A stretch of 64,000 bases of DNA, from positions 41,915,070 through 41,979,069 of the forward strand of contig OX104114.1 in assembly GCA_944474755.1 (NCBI GenBank). The letters are read 5' to 3'. The notes beneath the pieces are model-generated. The model ran no database searches and was not told the DNA's origin. It worked only from the letters and a program-made list of their open reading frames with translations. The DNA is from Limnoperna fortunei. Its lineage: Eukaryota > Mollusca > Bivalvia > Mytilida > Modiolidae. The position numbers and the translations under genes were made by a program. Positions 1 to 9,971 of this stretch are shown piece by piece. Within the stretch, counting starts at the first letter, position 1; each line of letters begins with the position of its first letter.

Positions 1-1167
1 ATTTTTTATTTATTTTTGCAACAACAGTCCGCCCGAATGTATTTCTGGCTAATAACTAATATTTGTTAAAAAAGAAGAGGTCATTGTTTAAATTGCTAAA
101 GAGGAGTAAAACCCAATTCAAACGTCATACACGATTACTTGTGAAGTAGTTTATAGTCTGTTAGTCTACAGGAAGGTCGCAAGTTCGAAACTTGATACGT
201 TGCGGTGTGTTCGACTCCAAATTCATTTGGTTACCTTCCGAAGGTCGGGGGTTCAGTAACACAACGGACTAAAGATTGAGATCCCTTTAATTGGTTCAAC
301 CCCGCAACATGTTGGTGTGACTGTTCCAAGCCTGTTCTGCAATTCGTACGTTTCCCTTATGTTATGCTACTTGGTTTTGGCTAGTTTCTGGTGATCGTTT
401 TGTCGTTTAGTAATTAATTAATTAATTAAGTTTTGTATTCCTCCTCTGTTTATATTTCTATTCTATCCTTGTCCGTTGATTCAATAAGCAAAAAATGTAA
501 ATTAAAAAAATATATCCGCTTTCCTCTAGTTTATACTACTTTTTATTTATCATATACATACAACGCAATCGTAAACAGTGAATATGCTTTAACCTGGCGT
601 ACTGCTCAAAGACATGGTAACATCATGAAAACTTTCTAACAGTGTTGATACACAAATGAAGATCTACAAAACTAAATTTCTCATTGATAGAGAACTGAAT
701 ACAAAATGCCCACTTGTTACCTTAATAGTCATGCTATGTCTTATGGAAATCTACTAAGACTCGCGCATTTTTCAGTCAGTTTGTCTGAATTATTTTGATC
801 TTTTGTTGTTACGCTTTGATCTTTCCATTTTTTACGAAATTAATCTTCAAAGCTCGACAGCTATTAAGTTTATTTCTTGAAACAATAGTTTAGTCGAAAT
901 AGTACATTAAAACGGATGTTATGATAGCAGTTACATAGAAATTTGTAAAAGAATGACGAAGTTCGGTGAATCACTAACAAATGCTAGTTCAATGATTGTT
1001 TCTTTGCTTAAAGTCTACGAAGACAATCGAATATAATCAATGTACAATTGGGTTACTAATTTGTAGTTATCTCTCTGTGTACTGCACTGAAAGTTGACAA
1101 AGATTGTTCCTTGTATATAGTGGGTTGATCCTAATAATATCCACATCAGGATACTACATCTTAGGTA
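1..1167. other. AT-rich non-coding DNA, no gene seen
   Basis: No open frame here resembles a protein, and I see no exon with good borders. Between about 130 and 260 there is a short stretch with a GTTCGAAAC box and a later AAGGTCGGGGGTTC string. These recall the B box and central part of the SINE described at 21.85 kb, so a very decayed SINE is possible. A TTAATTAA run lies near 410-430. Confidence 0.4.
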
Positions 1168-1323
1168 TTAAGATTAACTACATAAAATATTTTTTCGCCA
1201 TAGAGGGATAACACAATTTTATTTGGCAAATTGTATTATCCACGTAGCAGATTATATTAAGCGTGCATAACGAAAATTGCGTTATCCCTAAATTGAGAAA
1301 ATATTTTTTGTATCTAATTCTTA
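1168..1323. repeat. Imperfect inverted repeat, MITE-like foldback
   Basis: The left arm, from TTAAGATTAACTACATAAAA through AGGGATAACACAATTTT, is answered on the right by the reverse complement, CGAAAATTGCGTTATCCCT through ATATTTTTTGTATCTAATTC. The arms are about 55 bases with scattered mismatches and a short spacer. There is no coding capacity. It fits a small decayed non-autonomous DNA transposon; a target-site duplication was not identified. Confidence 0.6.
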
Positions 1324-1539
1324 TGAATAAATTTAAACATTAGGCTAAAGTCAACAGTTTTATTTGTGTAATTTGCATTAAAAATATCTAAACACAAGCT
1401 GTAAATGTTCCGCGTAGTTATATATTACGTAAAGTGGGAGTAGTAATAATGCCTTTTTTCCTTTTGTTCTCTGACGGAAATACTAGCCAATTAAAAGTAA
1501 GTACAACTTATTTATGATAGCTGATCACGATTGTTTTTG

Positions 1540-1712
1540 TTTGTTTTGTTTGTTGTTAAACGCCACTTTCAGCAATGTTTAGCTTTATTATTGCGTCCAG
1601 CTTTTACTGGGTGAGGAAGCCGGAGTACCCGAAAAAAACCCTGACCTTCGGTAGGAAAACAGGCAATCCTTGTCAATTAAGATTAGAGTCGAGGCCCAAA
1701 GCTGATCATAAG
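1540..1712 (-). mobile_element. SINE copy, 3' part (tRNA-derived, mollusc type)
   Basis: Read on the minus strand it has the central block (AATCCTTGCCTG reversed, GGGTACTCCGGCTTCCTCACC), then AAAGCTGGACGC, and ends with the AAAGTGGCGTTTAAC tail. It matches the full copy at 21.85 kb in order and orientation but lacks the tRNA-like head. It is a diverged, truncated copy. Confidence 0.75.
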
Positions 1713-3173
1713 GAATAACTATAGGATTAAACACTGGGTTTCAGAATATTATCAATGTTTCAACTCCGGCGACTCACTCACAAACTAAATAAAATCCGAA
1801 GGCCAAGTTTGCGAGGGAGTTTACACTTTGATAACTTCCTAAAACACAGTGTATAATCCTTATAGTTCTCTGAAATAATCGTTGCGATTTTTAAGGCTGC
1901 AAAAACAGTTGCCGAATCGCATCATGAACTCAAAATGTACAAAGTCCGGGAAACGTATGAATACATTGTATGCAAAACATAGTAACAAAGGAATCTATCT
2001 TCTGTAGATATTAATAGAAAAAGCAACAATATAAAGCCCTATGTTTTATTCCTTAATTATATTTTATTTAAAATTTCAATCAATTTAATTAGAAATCATT
2101 GCTGCGGACAAAATTTTTGTCTCTCCCTTACGCTATGCTAGGAGGACGCCATCTTGTTTACATTGGATACCGAAACTGTACCAAACTGGAACAATGCAAT
2201 TTCGTTGAGATTTCTTAATATTTTTGTTTAAAAGGTAGGTATATTCAATAAAATGACGAGAATATATGTTCATGTCAATTTTTATTGCTTTAACATATTG
2301 TTTTTGGATATATCTGATTAGTTTTAAAAAAAACAGTATAACCATCATGACCATTGAAAGCGTCCTCTTAGAGCCGCTTCGAAATTAGACATATATAAAT
2401 ATTGACAAATTTTAGGTCTGACCATGTGGCAGATTTTTTACAAATTGGTTCTAATATGATATTTGCCTGTCGGTTGATATTTTTTTAAATAGGCGAGTTT
2501 AGAAACGTTCCTATATATTGTTTTACCTAATAAGGTTGTCTTTTTATAATTTAAGCTATACCATGTTATTATTCTTACTTATTATCGTCTTCTAGCATTT
2601 CAAAAAGTCGTTTTCCGGCGATTTTAAAATGTCGCCAAAAGGGTAATATGTTTGTTAAGGGGTGTTAAAATTTCACAAAAATGGTGTGTATAATAAAACG
2701 TCCTTTTTATATCATATAAGTAATGAATTTTCTGTGAAATGCGCCTTTCAGCATAATTTGTACATATATTTTTTTTTAATTTCAATATTTATGCGTCGTG
2801 AATATGGGGAACAGACATGACAGATATTTTACGGATTTTTAATGAGAAAATAAAGTTCACAGAATTTGCCGAACTTGGAGTTAACGATTCAAAATAGACA
2901 TGCATTATTATACCTTTAATGTAAGTTGTTCGTTTTTTTATTAATGTCGACTTAAATTTATGGCACGAAAACATCAATACAGCGACTTTTGATTGTTACA
3001 AACAAAAACAAACAGAGACTAAGAAGTCGAATTTGTGCAAAAGTAAGAATAGGAGAACCTTATATAAACCTCTTTTAATAAATTAAAGGTTGTAAAGTTT
3101 AAAAAAAACAAGTTGACTGATTCTTCAAAATGTTAAAAATGATTTCTTTAGACAGCAATGTTGTTAATTATTA
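1713..3173. other. Non-coding AT-rich DNA, no gene seen
   Basis: Only short chance frames occur, all AT-driven and without splice context. A local dyad lies around 2600-2640 (TTTCCGGCGATTTTAAAATGTCGCC). The region precedes the first copy of the ACAGATACGTTAC motif at 3174 and may hold the left end of the element described from there. Confidence 0.4.
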
Positions 3174-3527
3174 ACAGATACGTTACTATAAATTGTCTGA
3201 CTTTTTATACACGGAAAATGACGTTTTGACATTTGTAACATGTAAAGGTCAAACCCTATATTTTTTATTCATAACAAGTGCAATATCGTTTTTCCTCTTT
3301 TGGTCATTTGGTCCCGCTAAGGTTTTTTCATGTTTTTCTAAAGATTTTGATTCAATATACGCATATTTTTAATCTACGTTCAAATAGAACTACATGTTCC
3401 ATGCTACAATGTCGTGGTTTGTGGCATTTTAACCCAAGAAACGTAACGTATCTGTTTGGAATTTCATCTTATTTATTTTACCATAATTTTCCTTGAATTT
3501 GAGATATGGCAAAATTTAAATATTCTT

Positions 3528-5050
3528 AAGGCCACACCAAATAAATTTCTTGTTCTACGGACCCGACCGCACATATTTTATCGAAATCGAAAAAATTATA
3601 TTAAAAAAAAATTTCCGCTCCCCGCTCCGGAAAAGTCATCCGGAATTTTTTTTAATTTTACTATTTGACATCGTAATCTTGTGAACGCTTAATGTAACTG
3701 CCGTTTTATTGCATCACAAACAAAAATATTGATGTATTTTGAAAAAGGAAAAGAAACAATCATACCGTTTTAGTAGTGTGGATATTTGTCATAAAAGAAG
3801 GCATGGTTGTCCAAAACACGGCGATTTATTTCAGCGGTAGTGCGTTGGCACAGCTTTTTCAAAGATGTCTCAAAATCAAACATTTCGACCTTAGCGCCAA
3901 CGTAATAAACGTAAAACGAGGTTACAAGAACATTTAAATACAAAAAATGTGAAATAAAAGTTCGTGAGTAATATTTGTATTTATAGTAGATAGGATGTTG
4001 GAGCAGGATTGCCAGATGGATGACCAAAAAACTTAATTCGACTGACACTTCGAAACTTTTGGTTGCAACATTTAGCCTCAGTAATGAAGAACATTCGATT
4101 TTTGTTTATCTCCACCATGATAAAATAAAATGACCACAGAAACTACAATGCTTATTAAATTTGTTGACATTGTTGCAAGGGTTGTGATATGTCCAAAAAA
4201 AAATGAAATGACTGGTAATGGTTGTTCAGTGTTATTTGTGGAAAAGTTAAAGTAATTTTTATTAAGAGTTTATAACTGTTTGAACTGGTTGTAGTCTTAT
4301 TGTCATTTTGCATATCTCTGTTTTCTAATGGCTTGCATGGGACTTGAATTTTTACTCTCAAATATTGGACATTGGACACCATGTATCTATAATTTTGGAT
4401 TGTCTTTGGTTGTTTGATCAAAAAGTAAAGTCTCACTAGCTAAATTGGAATATTACAGCAAACACAATGAATGGGATATAACTTATTTTATGACATTTTA
4501 AAATTCATTCCTCTAGAAAGCTTCATCAATAAATGATGTACAGCGTAGTCAGTTGTGCATTTTAAATAAGGTCTAAAAAAATATATTTTTGCAAATGAAG
4601 ATGTGACATGCATTCTTTTGCTTCCATCTGTCTCTAATCATTTGAAAGTCATATATGTAGTATGTTGTATATGACCTACAATACTGAATTGTTTAAAAGG
4701 TGCAATTGATTGTACATAATTTGAATGATGAACCCATAATTACAAAATATAATTCATTTATTCATTTACATGCTTTGGTAAACTTCAGGTAAGCATAGTA
4801 CTAGTATGCCCAATTCTGAAAGAAAATCACAGTGAAACTGAATTTTGCGAATATATACATTGATGAAAGTACATTTTCTTATTTAAAAAAAATAAAAATT
4901 AAAAAAAGTTATCGCTCGCCTCAAATTTTTCTGTTCGCCTATGATTTTTTGAAAATCCAAATAATAATATTAAAATTATTATTTCGCTCGCTCGCCCCGT
5001 TTTAAAATGACAAAAATCCGAAGAACAAGAAATTAAATTGGTGTGGCCTA
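3528..5050. mobile_element. Non-autonomous foldback element (AGGCCACACCAA ends)
   Basis: The left end reads AGGCCACACCAAATAAATTT then CTTGTTCTACGG. The right end is its reverse complement: CCGAAGAACAAG then AAATTAAATTGGTGTGGCCT. Inward the arms continue with loosely matching segments (GCTCCCCGCTCCGG on the left; TCGCTCGCTCGCCCCG on the right) and AT-rich filler. The interior has no recognisable protein; the two minus-strand frames at 3770-4048 and 4155-4436 match nothing I know. Outer bases TTA and TAA suggest a TWA-type target, as for Harbinger-like elements, but this is not proven. It is nested inside the larger motif-flanked element. Confidence 0.65.
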
Positions 5051-5406
5051 ACTGAACTCCAAAATGAACAAATCTATCGATATTGGTATTGAATAGTAGG
5101 TAACGTATCTGTTTGTTTGGTAGAACGTATCTGCTGTTGGTCCTGAAAGCGATCTTTTAGATATACAATTTCACTTACCTGTTTTCATATTTATGTCTAA
5201 ACATAAAAATGTGTATATTTTTCCATTTAATCACTAATTAATTAGTTTACTTTGTATCACTAAAGCACAATTAGACTGCTATTTCATGTTGTACTTTCAT
5301 GGTTTTATTACCATTTATGATATCATCGTATAAACTTAAATCTAAATGCATGCACTCTGACTTTATAAAAAAAAATGTTTTATTGACATTATATCTGTTT
5401 TTTTCA

Positions 5407-7904
5407 GAATGCGTAAAACACGAGCACAAATCCAGAGAAAATACAGGGAAAAAAACAGGATGCAAATTACCTACAAAAAAAGATTACGGGCTGCTGCTAA
5501 TCGTCTCCCTGCCTCACAATTATCTTAGAAAAAATGAAAGAAAAGAAGAGAGAAAAATAAACAGTATTGTGCAAAGTATAGAAAAGCAAAGAAAGAAAGA
5601 AAAAATAATTATAATCCACAAACAGAAACAGCAGTTCCTAGCACAACTGCATTGCATTCTGATGAAATCTCTAGCACAAGTCAGTCAACGACCTCTAACA
5701 CACAGTGATAAACTGCAACTCGATCCTCAGCGAACACAATTCTTGTAAAGTTTGATTTTGGAACAAAGAGTATCCCAACCAAAACGAGGTCGAAAACACT
5801 CCGTAAAGCAAAATACCAAACTGAAAAGCTGTCCCAAAAGTTGTAAAACCAGTTCCGTTTAACCAAAAAGTTTGAAAGGCTGAGAAAACAACAGAACCTG
5901 GGCAGCCAGCAAACCCGTGCAATACCCCAGATCAGACTCTGAGAGATTAGAAAATACTCTACTCCAAGAACCAAAACCATTTTCTAGCTTCGTTCAGCTG
6001 GATTAAGTCCTCCGAAGATGCCAAAATCAGTTGTCAAGCGACTAGAAATGGGTAACAATCTGCTACAGGAGCTGAAGGCTTCGCATGTTAAGTGTCGTCG
6101 AGAATATGATAAGCGATACGTTGACAAAATAATCTGTGGGGTCATTTTGAGAAAATACAGATTGGGAAGAACGCTGAAGAAAGAGATAAATCTGAATATA
6201 AACAAATTCCGAAAACTAAGTACTGCAACTGTTATAACAAGAAGACGTAGAAACGTATTTACGGCTGTAAAGGTAGAAGTTAAGAATTTCTTCGAGCGAG
6301 ATGACATCAGCCGATGCATCCAAGCCAAACTGACGCCGTAAAAGTTGACAGAGAAAAGCAGCAGATAAGAATCCTAAGTGATTATTTGGTTAATTTGCAT
6401 GAACGATTTTCAAAGAAAAACAGAAATAAAAAGATATCGTTTTTTGCCTTCTTTAAGCTTCCCTAAAGAACATCAAAACAACATCACTTCTTTCAAGGAA
6501 CACCTGCCTATGTACAATTCACCAAAACATGGCCCTGAAACTGAAATTTTTAAAGGATTTAGGAATTGAAATCTCAAAGGTGCCCAAAAGAACAGTAACA
6601 TTACAGGATATGGAGATCAAGCTTGCTGCACTTGACACTTCACAGAAGGAATTTGAACATTGGAAATTTGTTGCGATAGATGGAAAAAAAGAAAATGCGC
6701 ATAGTAAAGGCAGTAATGTCACAGGATGAATTCATCCAACATATTTTAAAAGAGTATGACTTATTTCTGAAACGCACGGATCGCATTTCCGCACAATACT
6801 CAATATATAAACTAAAAGAAAATCTCCAAGTGGGTCATGTTGTCGTGCAAATGGATTTTGCTGAAAATTTCCAGTGCCAAACAATGGATGAAATATAATC
6901 ACCATACTAGAATGCTACTTCAGTAACACATTCAGTAGTGGCATATTGCCGATTATCGGAAAGCGGCGTGCTAGAGCACAAGAACTTTGTGTTCGTATCC
7001 GATGTTAACCACCACAACTGTCGTTTTGACGATATTACACAAGTTACTTCCATTAATGAAAGAAAATATTCCTGATATAAGAACTGTTCACTACTGGCCC
7101 TTCGTCGCAGTATCGTAATCGATACATCTTTAATGTTGTTGCCAACCACCAAGATATTTTTGGCATGAACTCTAATTGGAATTACTTTGAATCAGGACAT
7201 GTAAAAGGTCCTAGTGACGGAACAGGTGGCACGTGTAAACGGAGAGCAGCAGAGGCTGTTAAACAGGGAAAAGCAACAATACAAACGCCCACGAGTTTTA
7301 CAGTTGGGCTCACAACAACGAAAAAGGAATTTATTATTTCTTTTATACCCAGGAGGAATACGACTCTTTGTCAAACTACATTTACAACAAAGTTTGGAAA
7401 GCAGTTCCTGGTACCATGTCGATTCATGCTGTTTTCTCTAAAATTGATGGTAAAGTGTTGGCTCGCCCTACATCTTGTTATTGTGAAGGATGTGTTGATG
7501 AGAGTAATATGTGTATCGGCTGGCTACCTCACAATTTGTCTATGGGTACGTCTACTAGTATTGAAGTTGATGAACGTATAGATCCACCAGATGACAACTT
7601 ACCTGGCAGCGATGAATCTATGGACACCACCGAGGAAACTATAGAAATCGAGGTTCGTAATTTCGTTTGTGCTGTGTATCAGAATAATTAATATATTAGG
7701 GAGGTCGTCGAAATTGATCAGGTGGAAAAGGACGCCGAAATTTCTTTCCTAGAACAGAAGAAACAGTTTTGGCAGTGGCCTTCAAGGGAAGACAAAGTTT
7801 GGATAATCATTAGGGTTGTTGCCAAACCTGTTCCTACGGGAAAAATCGCAGCAAGTGTTAAAGATCCCACAAGAGGAAAAGGACCAAATCGAACAGTCCT
7901 TTAA
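5407..7904 (+). pseudogene. Degenerate transposase-like gene of an unnamed repeated family
   Basis: The copy can be followed through several frames. A basic N-terminus begins after a TTTTTTCAG at 5399-5407 (MRKTRAQIQRKYREKNR). A middle block at 6018-6338 has KSVVKRLEMGNNLLQELK and FFERDDISRC. A Cys-poor linker spans 6529-6720. At 6680-6895 comes VVVQMDFAENFQC. A core follows with HKLLPLMKENIPDIRTVHYW (about 7041-7100), then NYFESGHVKGPSDGTGGTCK at 7177-7236. Near 7470-7520 there is CYCEGCVDES, and an acidic C-terminus with FWQWPSREDKVW ends by 7904. I remember this order of motifs (DFAEN, HYW, GHxKGPxDGxGG) from uncharacterised multi-copy genes of molluscs and cnidarians. The conserved Asp, His and Asp residues may form a nuclease site, but that is inference. 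Stops and frameshifts occur near 5525, 6338, 6700, 6900, 7110 and 7300, so this copy is dead. Confidence 0.6.
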
Positions 7905-8987
7905 TCCATGGAAGTTTTAAAACTAACTGTTTTAAGAAGTTGTTATTGATAGTTGTTTGTTTTGTTCTAGTTTTCTATCCCGGACAGATACGTTACCTGT
8001 ATTCTTTTAATTGTTTCAATGAATTCTACCTTTACCAATGATAAATTAGTGTATTGCTTTCTTTTAAAAAGTGTTTTAATGGTTCAATTTTGAAGTATGT
8101 AATGCAGAGTTCTTTATATAATAATATTTTGGTCATTGTTATTTCTTGTGTATTTTTTACAGATATGTTACATTATTCAGATGATACATTTTGTAAAAAT
8201 CACGTTGTTCTTAAGCCATATACTGCTTTTGAATGTAACATGTAATTGAGTTTCCAACATTACACTAATTACTTGTTTTATTGAACTAATATGTTTGCTT
8301 TATTTTGCTTGATAGTAGACAGATACGTTACGATTTAACCGAAATCTTCATTTAGTAAAAAAGGAATATATTGAGAAAATATCAATTCAAAATTTTCCAT
8401 TTATCATACAGTTGCATAAAATGAGCTAAAAACATTTGAATGTCTTCTTTTAATCTAAATTAACTGATGATAATGACTTTTTCATATTTAAACTGAAAAC
8501 TTTCTGACCCAATGATTGCTTCTATGATTTTTTAAAAACCCTAATAGCACGAACAAAATTATTTTTTTCCAGGTTATATTTACACTGTCTTACACATGGA
8601 AAATAGTTATTTTTGTGTAGTAGCACCATCTTTTTTAGATGATTTGCATTGTTTTCGTTGATGTCATGATGTAACATATCTGTTTGAGATGAATTTAAGG
8701 TGCATAACCAAGATAAATTCTTAAAGAATAATGTTGTTTGTTGAAACAAGCAAATTCAAACATTCAGAGCTTATAGATGTTTCTCCAAAATAAAAATGTA
8801 AAAACGTTCAAATAAATAACTTTATTTTTTACTTAATATGTTGGTTCCCAATAGCTCATTTTGAAAATCCGCCTCGTTCTAATTCGTATCCTATTTGTCT
8901 TCATTTTATACCTCGCTGTCGCTCGGTTAATATACCGGTTGACGTTATAAGGAACTCCTAATGGAATTTAATTTAACGTCCCTTTAA
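7905..8987. other. Motif-rich 3' flank of the putative transposon, then AT-rich DNA
   Basis: It contains four copies of ACAGATACGTTAC or one-mismatch variants: 7984, 8159 and 8319 on the plus strand and 8671 on the minus strand. No protein is recognisable. From about 8880 to 8950 there is a short GC-richer piece (CCTCGCTGTCGCTCGG) with no assignment. Confidence 0.5.
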
Positions 8988-9206
8988 GCATTTATAGCTA
9001 TATGTCGGCGTCCACTATTTATTGAGGAGGAAGCACGAGTACTTGGTGAAAAATCCAGACCTTCGACAGGAAAACTGGCACTTCTTGTCAATTAAAGTTG
9101 AAGATGAGCCAAAAGGTTTAACCCGCAACCTCAGTGTTATCAGACTCGTGATATAAACTAGATAGCTTACTACATGTAGCTTAACCACTTGGCTACTGAG
9201 GCACCC
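8988..9206 (-). mobile_element. SINE copy, nearly full length, diverged
   Basis: On the minus strand it starts with a tRNA-like head (GTGCCTCAGTAGCCAAGTGG, then a degenerate B box near AACCTTTTGG). It continues through the central block with ATTGACAAGAAGTGCCAG and CCTCCTCAATAAATAGTGGA, and ends at the GCTATAAATG region. The 3' tail is lost. It is more diverged than the copies at 21.85 and 41.70 kb. Confidence 0.7.
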
Positions 9207-9648
9207 TAAGTTCTGTGTTGTGCCCAAGTGATTTAACTACTGTAGTATGAGACAGACTAAAACAAATAATCGTGCTCTCGCTTTTTTGTTAATCCAATAA
9301 ATTACGAAATTAACAGCAGGTTATAAAGGCAGTAAAATTCAGCCTAGAGACTGACTTGAGTATTAAAATGTGCATGCAAACTTTCTACGCAAGCAGAAGA
9401 TTCCCCGCATGTAGAGTATATATATATATATATTGGAACATTACAACTTTTGAGCTCTTATGATATTAAAAAGTACATAATTCGGTTTCTAAAATTCATA
9501 AGGTTTATTCACGCAGAAACATATTTGGTAAATAAAAATACAATTTTAAGGGTGTATGCGTTTAGACAAAATATAGATAGAAGGGTCCTAAATAATCCTA
9601 CATATTTGGTTCTCGCAAAATACGTAAGTTTACAGCATCCTCAATTTA
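9207..9648. other. 3' flank of the receptor gene
   Basis: Mostly non-coding. A (TA)n run lies at 9418-9432. On the minus strand an AATAAA hexamer at 9504-9509 lies about 140 bases past the receptor stop codon and is a plausible polyadenylation signal. Confidence 0.5.
9504..9509 (-). terminator. Possible polyadenylation signal of the receptor gene
   Basis: AATAAA on the minus strand (TTTATT on plus), about 140 bases downstream of the TAG stop at 9649-9651. The spacing fits a short 3' untranslated region; no transcript evidence is available. Confidence 0.45.
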
Positions 9649-9971
9649 CTATTTTTGTTTTTGTTTCTTCGCATTTCCGGTAGATTTAAAAAATGATAAA
9701 ACGTCAATTAATAAGAACAAAATACCCATTGTACTTATGATTGCAACGCCAACAATTCCTAAAGACTCCGAAGAAACCCGTTTGTCCGTAGCACTTGTAA
9801 GTTGTCTTATTGTCTTAGACAAAACAAGTTTGTCAATTGTTAGATTTTTTTCAAGTTCCAGAAGTATAGGTGCCAAGATCTGTCTCCACTCCTCAGTTGT
9901 GTGGTTAACCATGTATTCGGGACGTGGTTTGCAATCACAAAAACATGCAGAAGACATTTGTACTTGTTGTA
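9649..9971 (-). CDS. Receptor exon 11: Cys-rich stalk, transmembrane helix, cytoplasmic tail, stop
   Basis: The acceptor is ATTTTCAG before TACAACAAG, phase 1. The exon encodes a CFCDCK cluster, an Asn-Val/Thr stalk (VNHTTEEW), a helical segment ending KNLTIDKLVLSKTIRQLTSA, then the hydrophobic helix GIVGVAIISTMGILFLLIDV and a basic tail KSTGNAKKQKQK, then TAG. From memory, a Cys cluster followed by an ELxxDKxxTSxxxR-like stretch and one helix recurs at the C-terminus of many unrelated bivalve surface proteins, so this looks like a shuffled membrane-anchor exon. The tail is short and has no ITIM, ITAM or other signalling motif. Confidence 0.8.

Larger units (their letters stand above)
3174..8683. 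mobile_element. Putative unassigned DNA transposon with repeated ACAGATACGTTAC motifs
   Basis: A broken transposase-like gene (about 5400-7904) is flanked on both sides by a 13-base motif. Exact copies are at 3174-3186 (+), 3443-3455 (reverse), 5100-5112 (reverse), 7984-7996 (+) and 8319-8331 (+). One-mismatch copies are at 8159-8171 (+) and 8671-8683 (reverse), and a partial copy is near 5123-5134. None lies inside the coding part. A 1.5-kb foldback element (3528-5050) is inserted in the left flank. The limits given here are only the outermost motif copies; true ends and target duplication are unknown. Calling it a transposon is inference from the motif arrangement and from my memory that such genes are multi-copy in molluscs and cnidarians. 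Confidence 0.5.

Noticed and set aside
5681..5980. Minus-strand frames overlapping the transposase-like gene
   Set aside because: They are shadows of the plus-strand degraded gene and resemble no protein.
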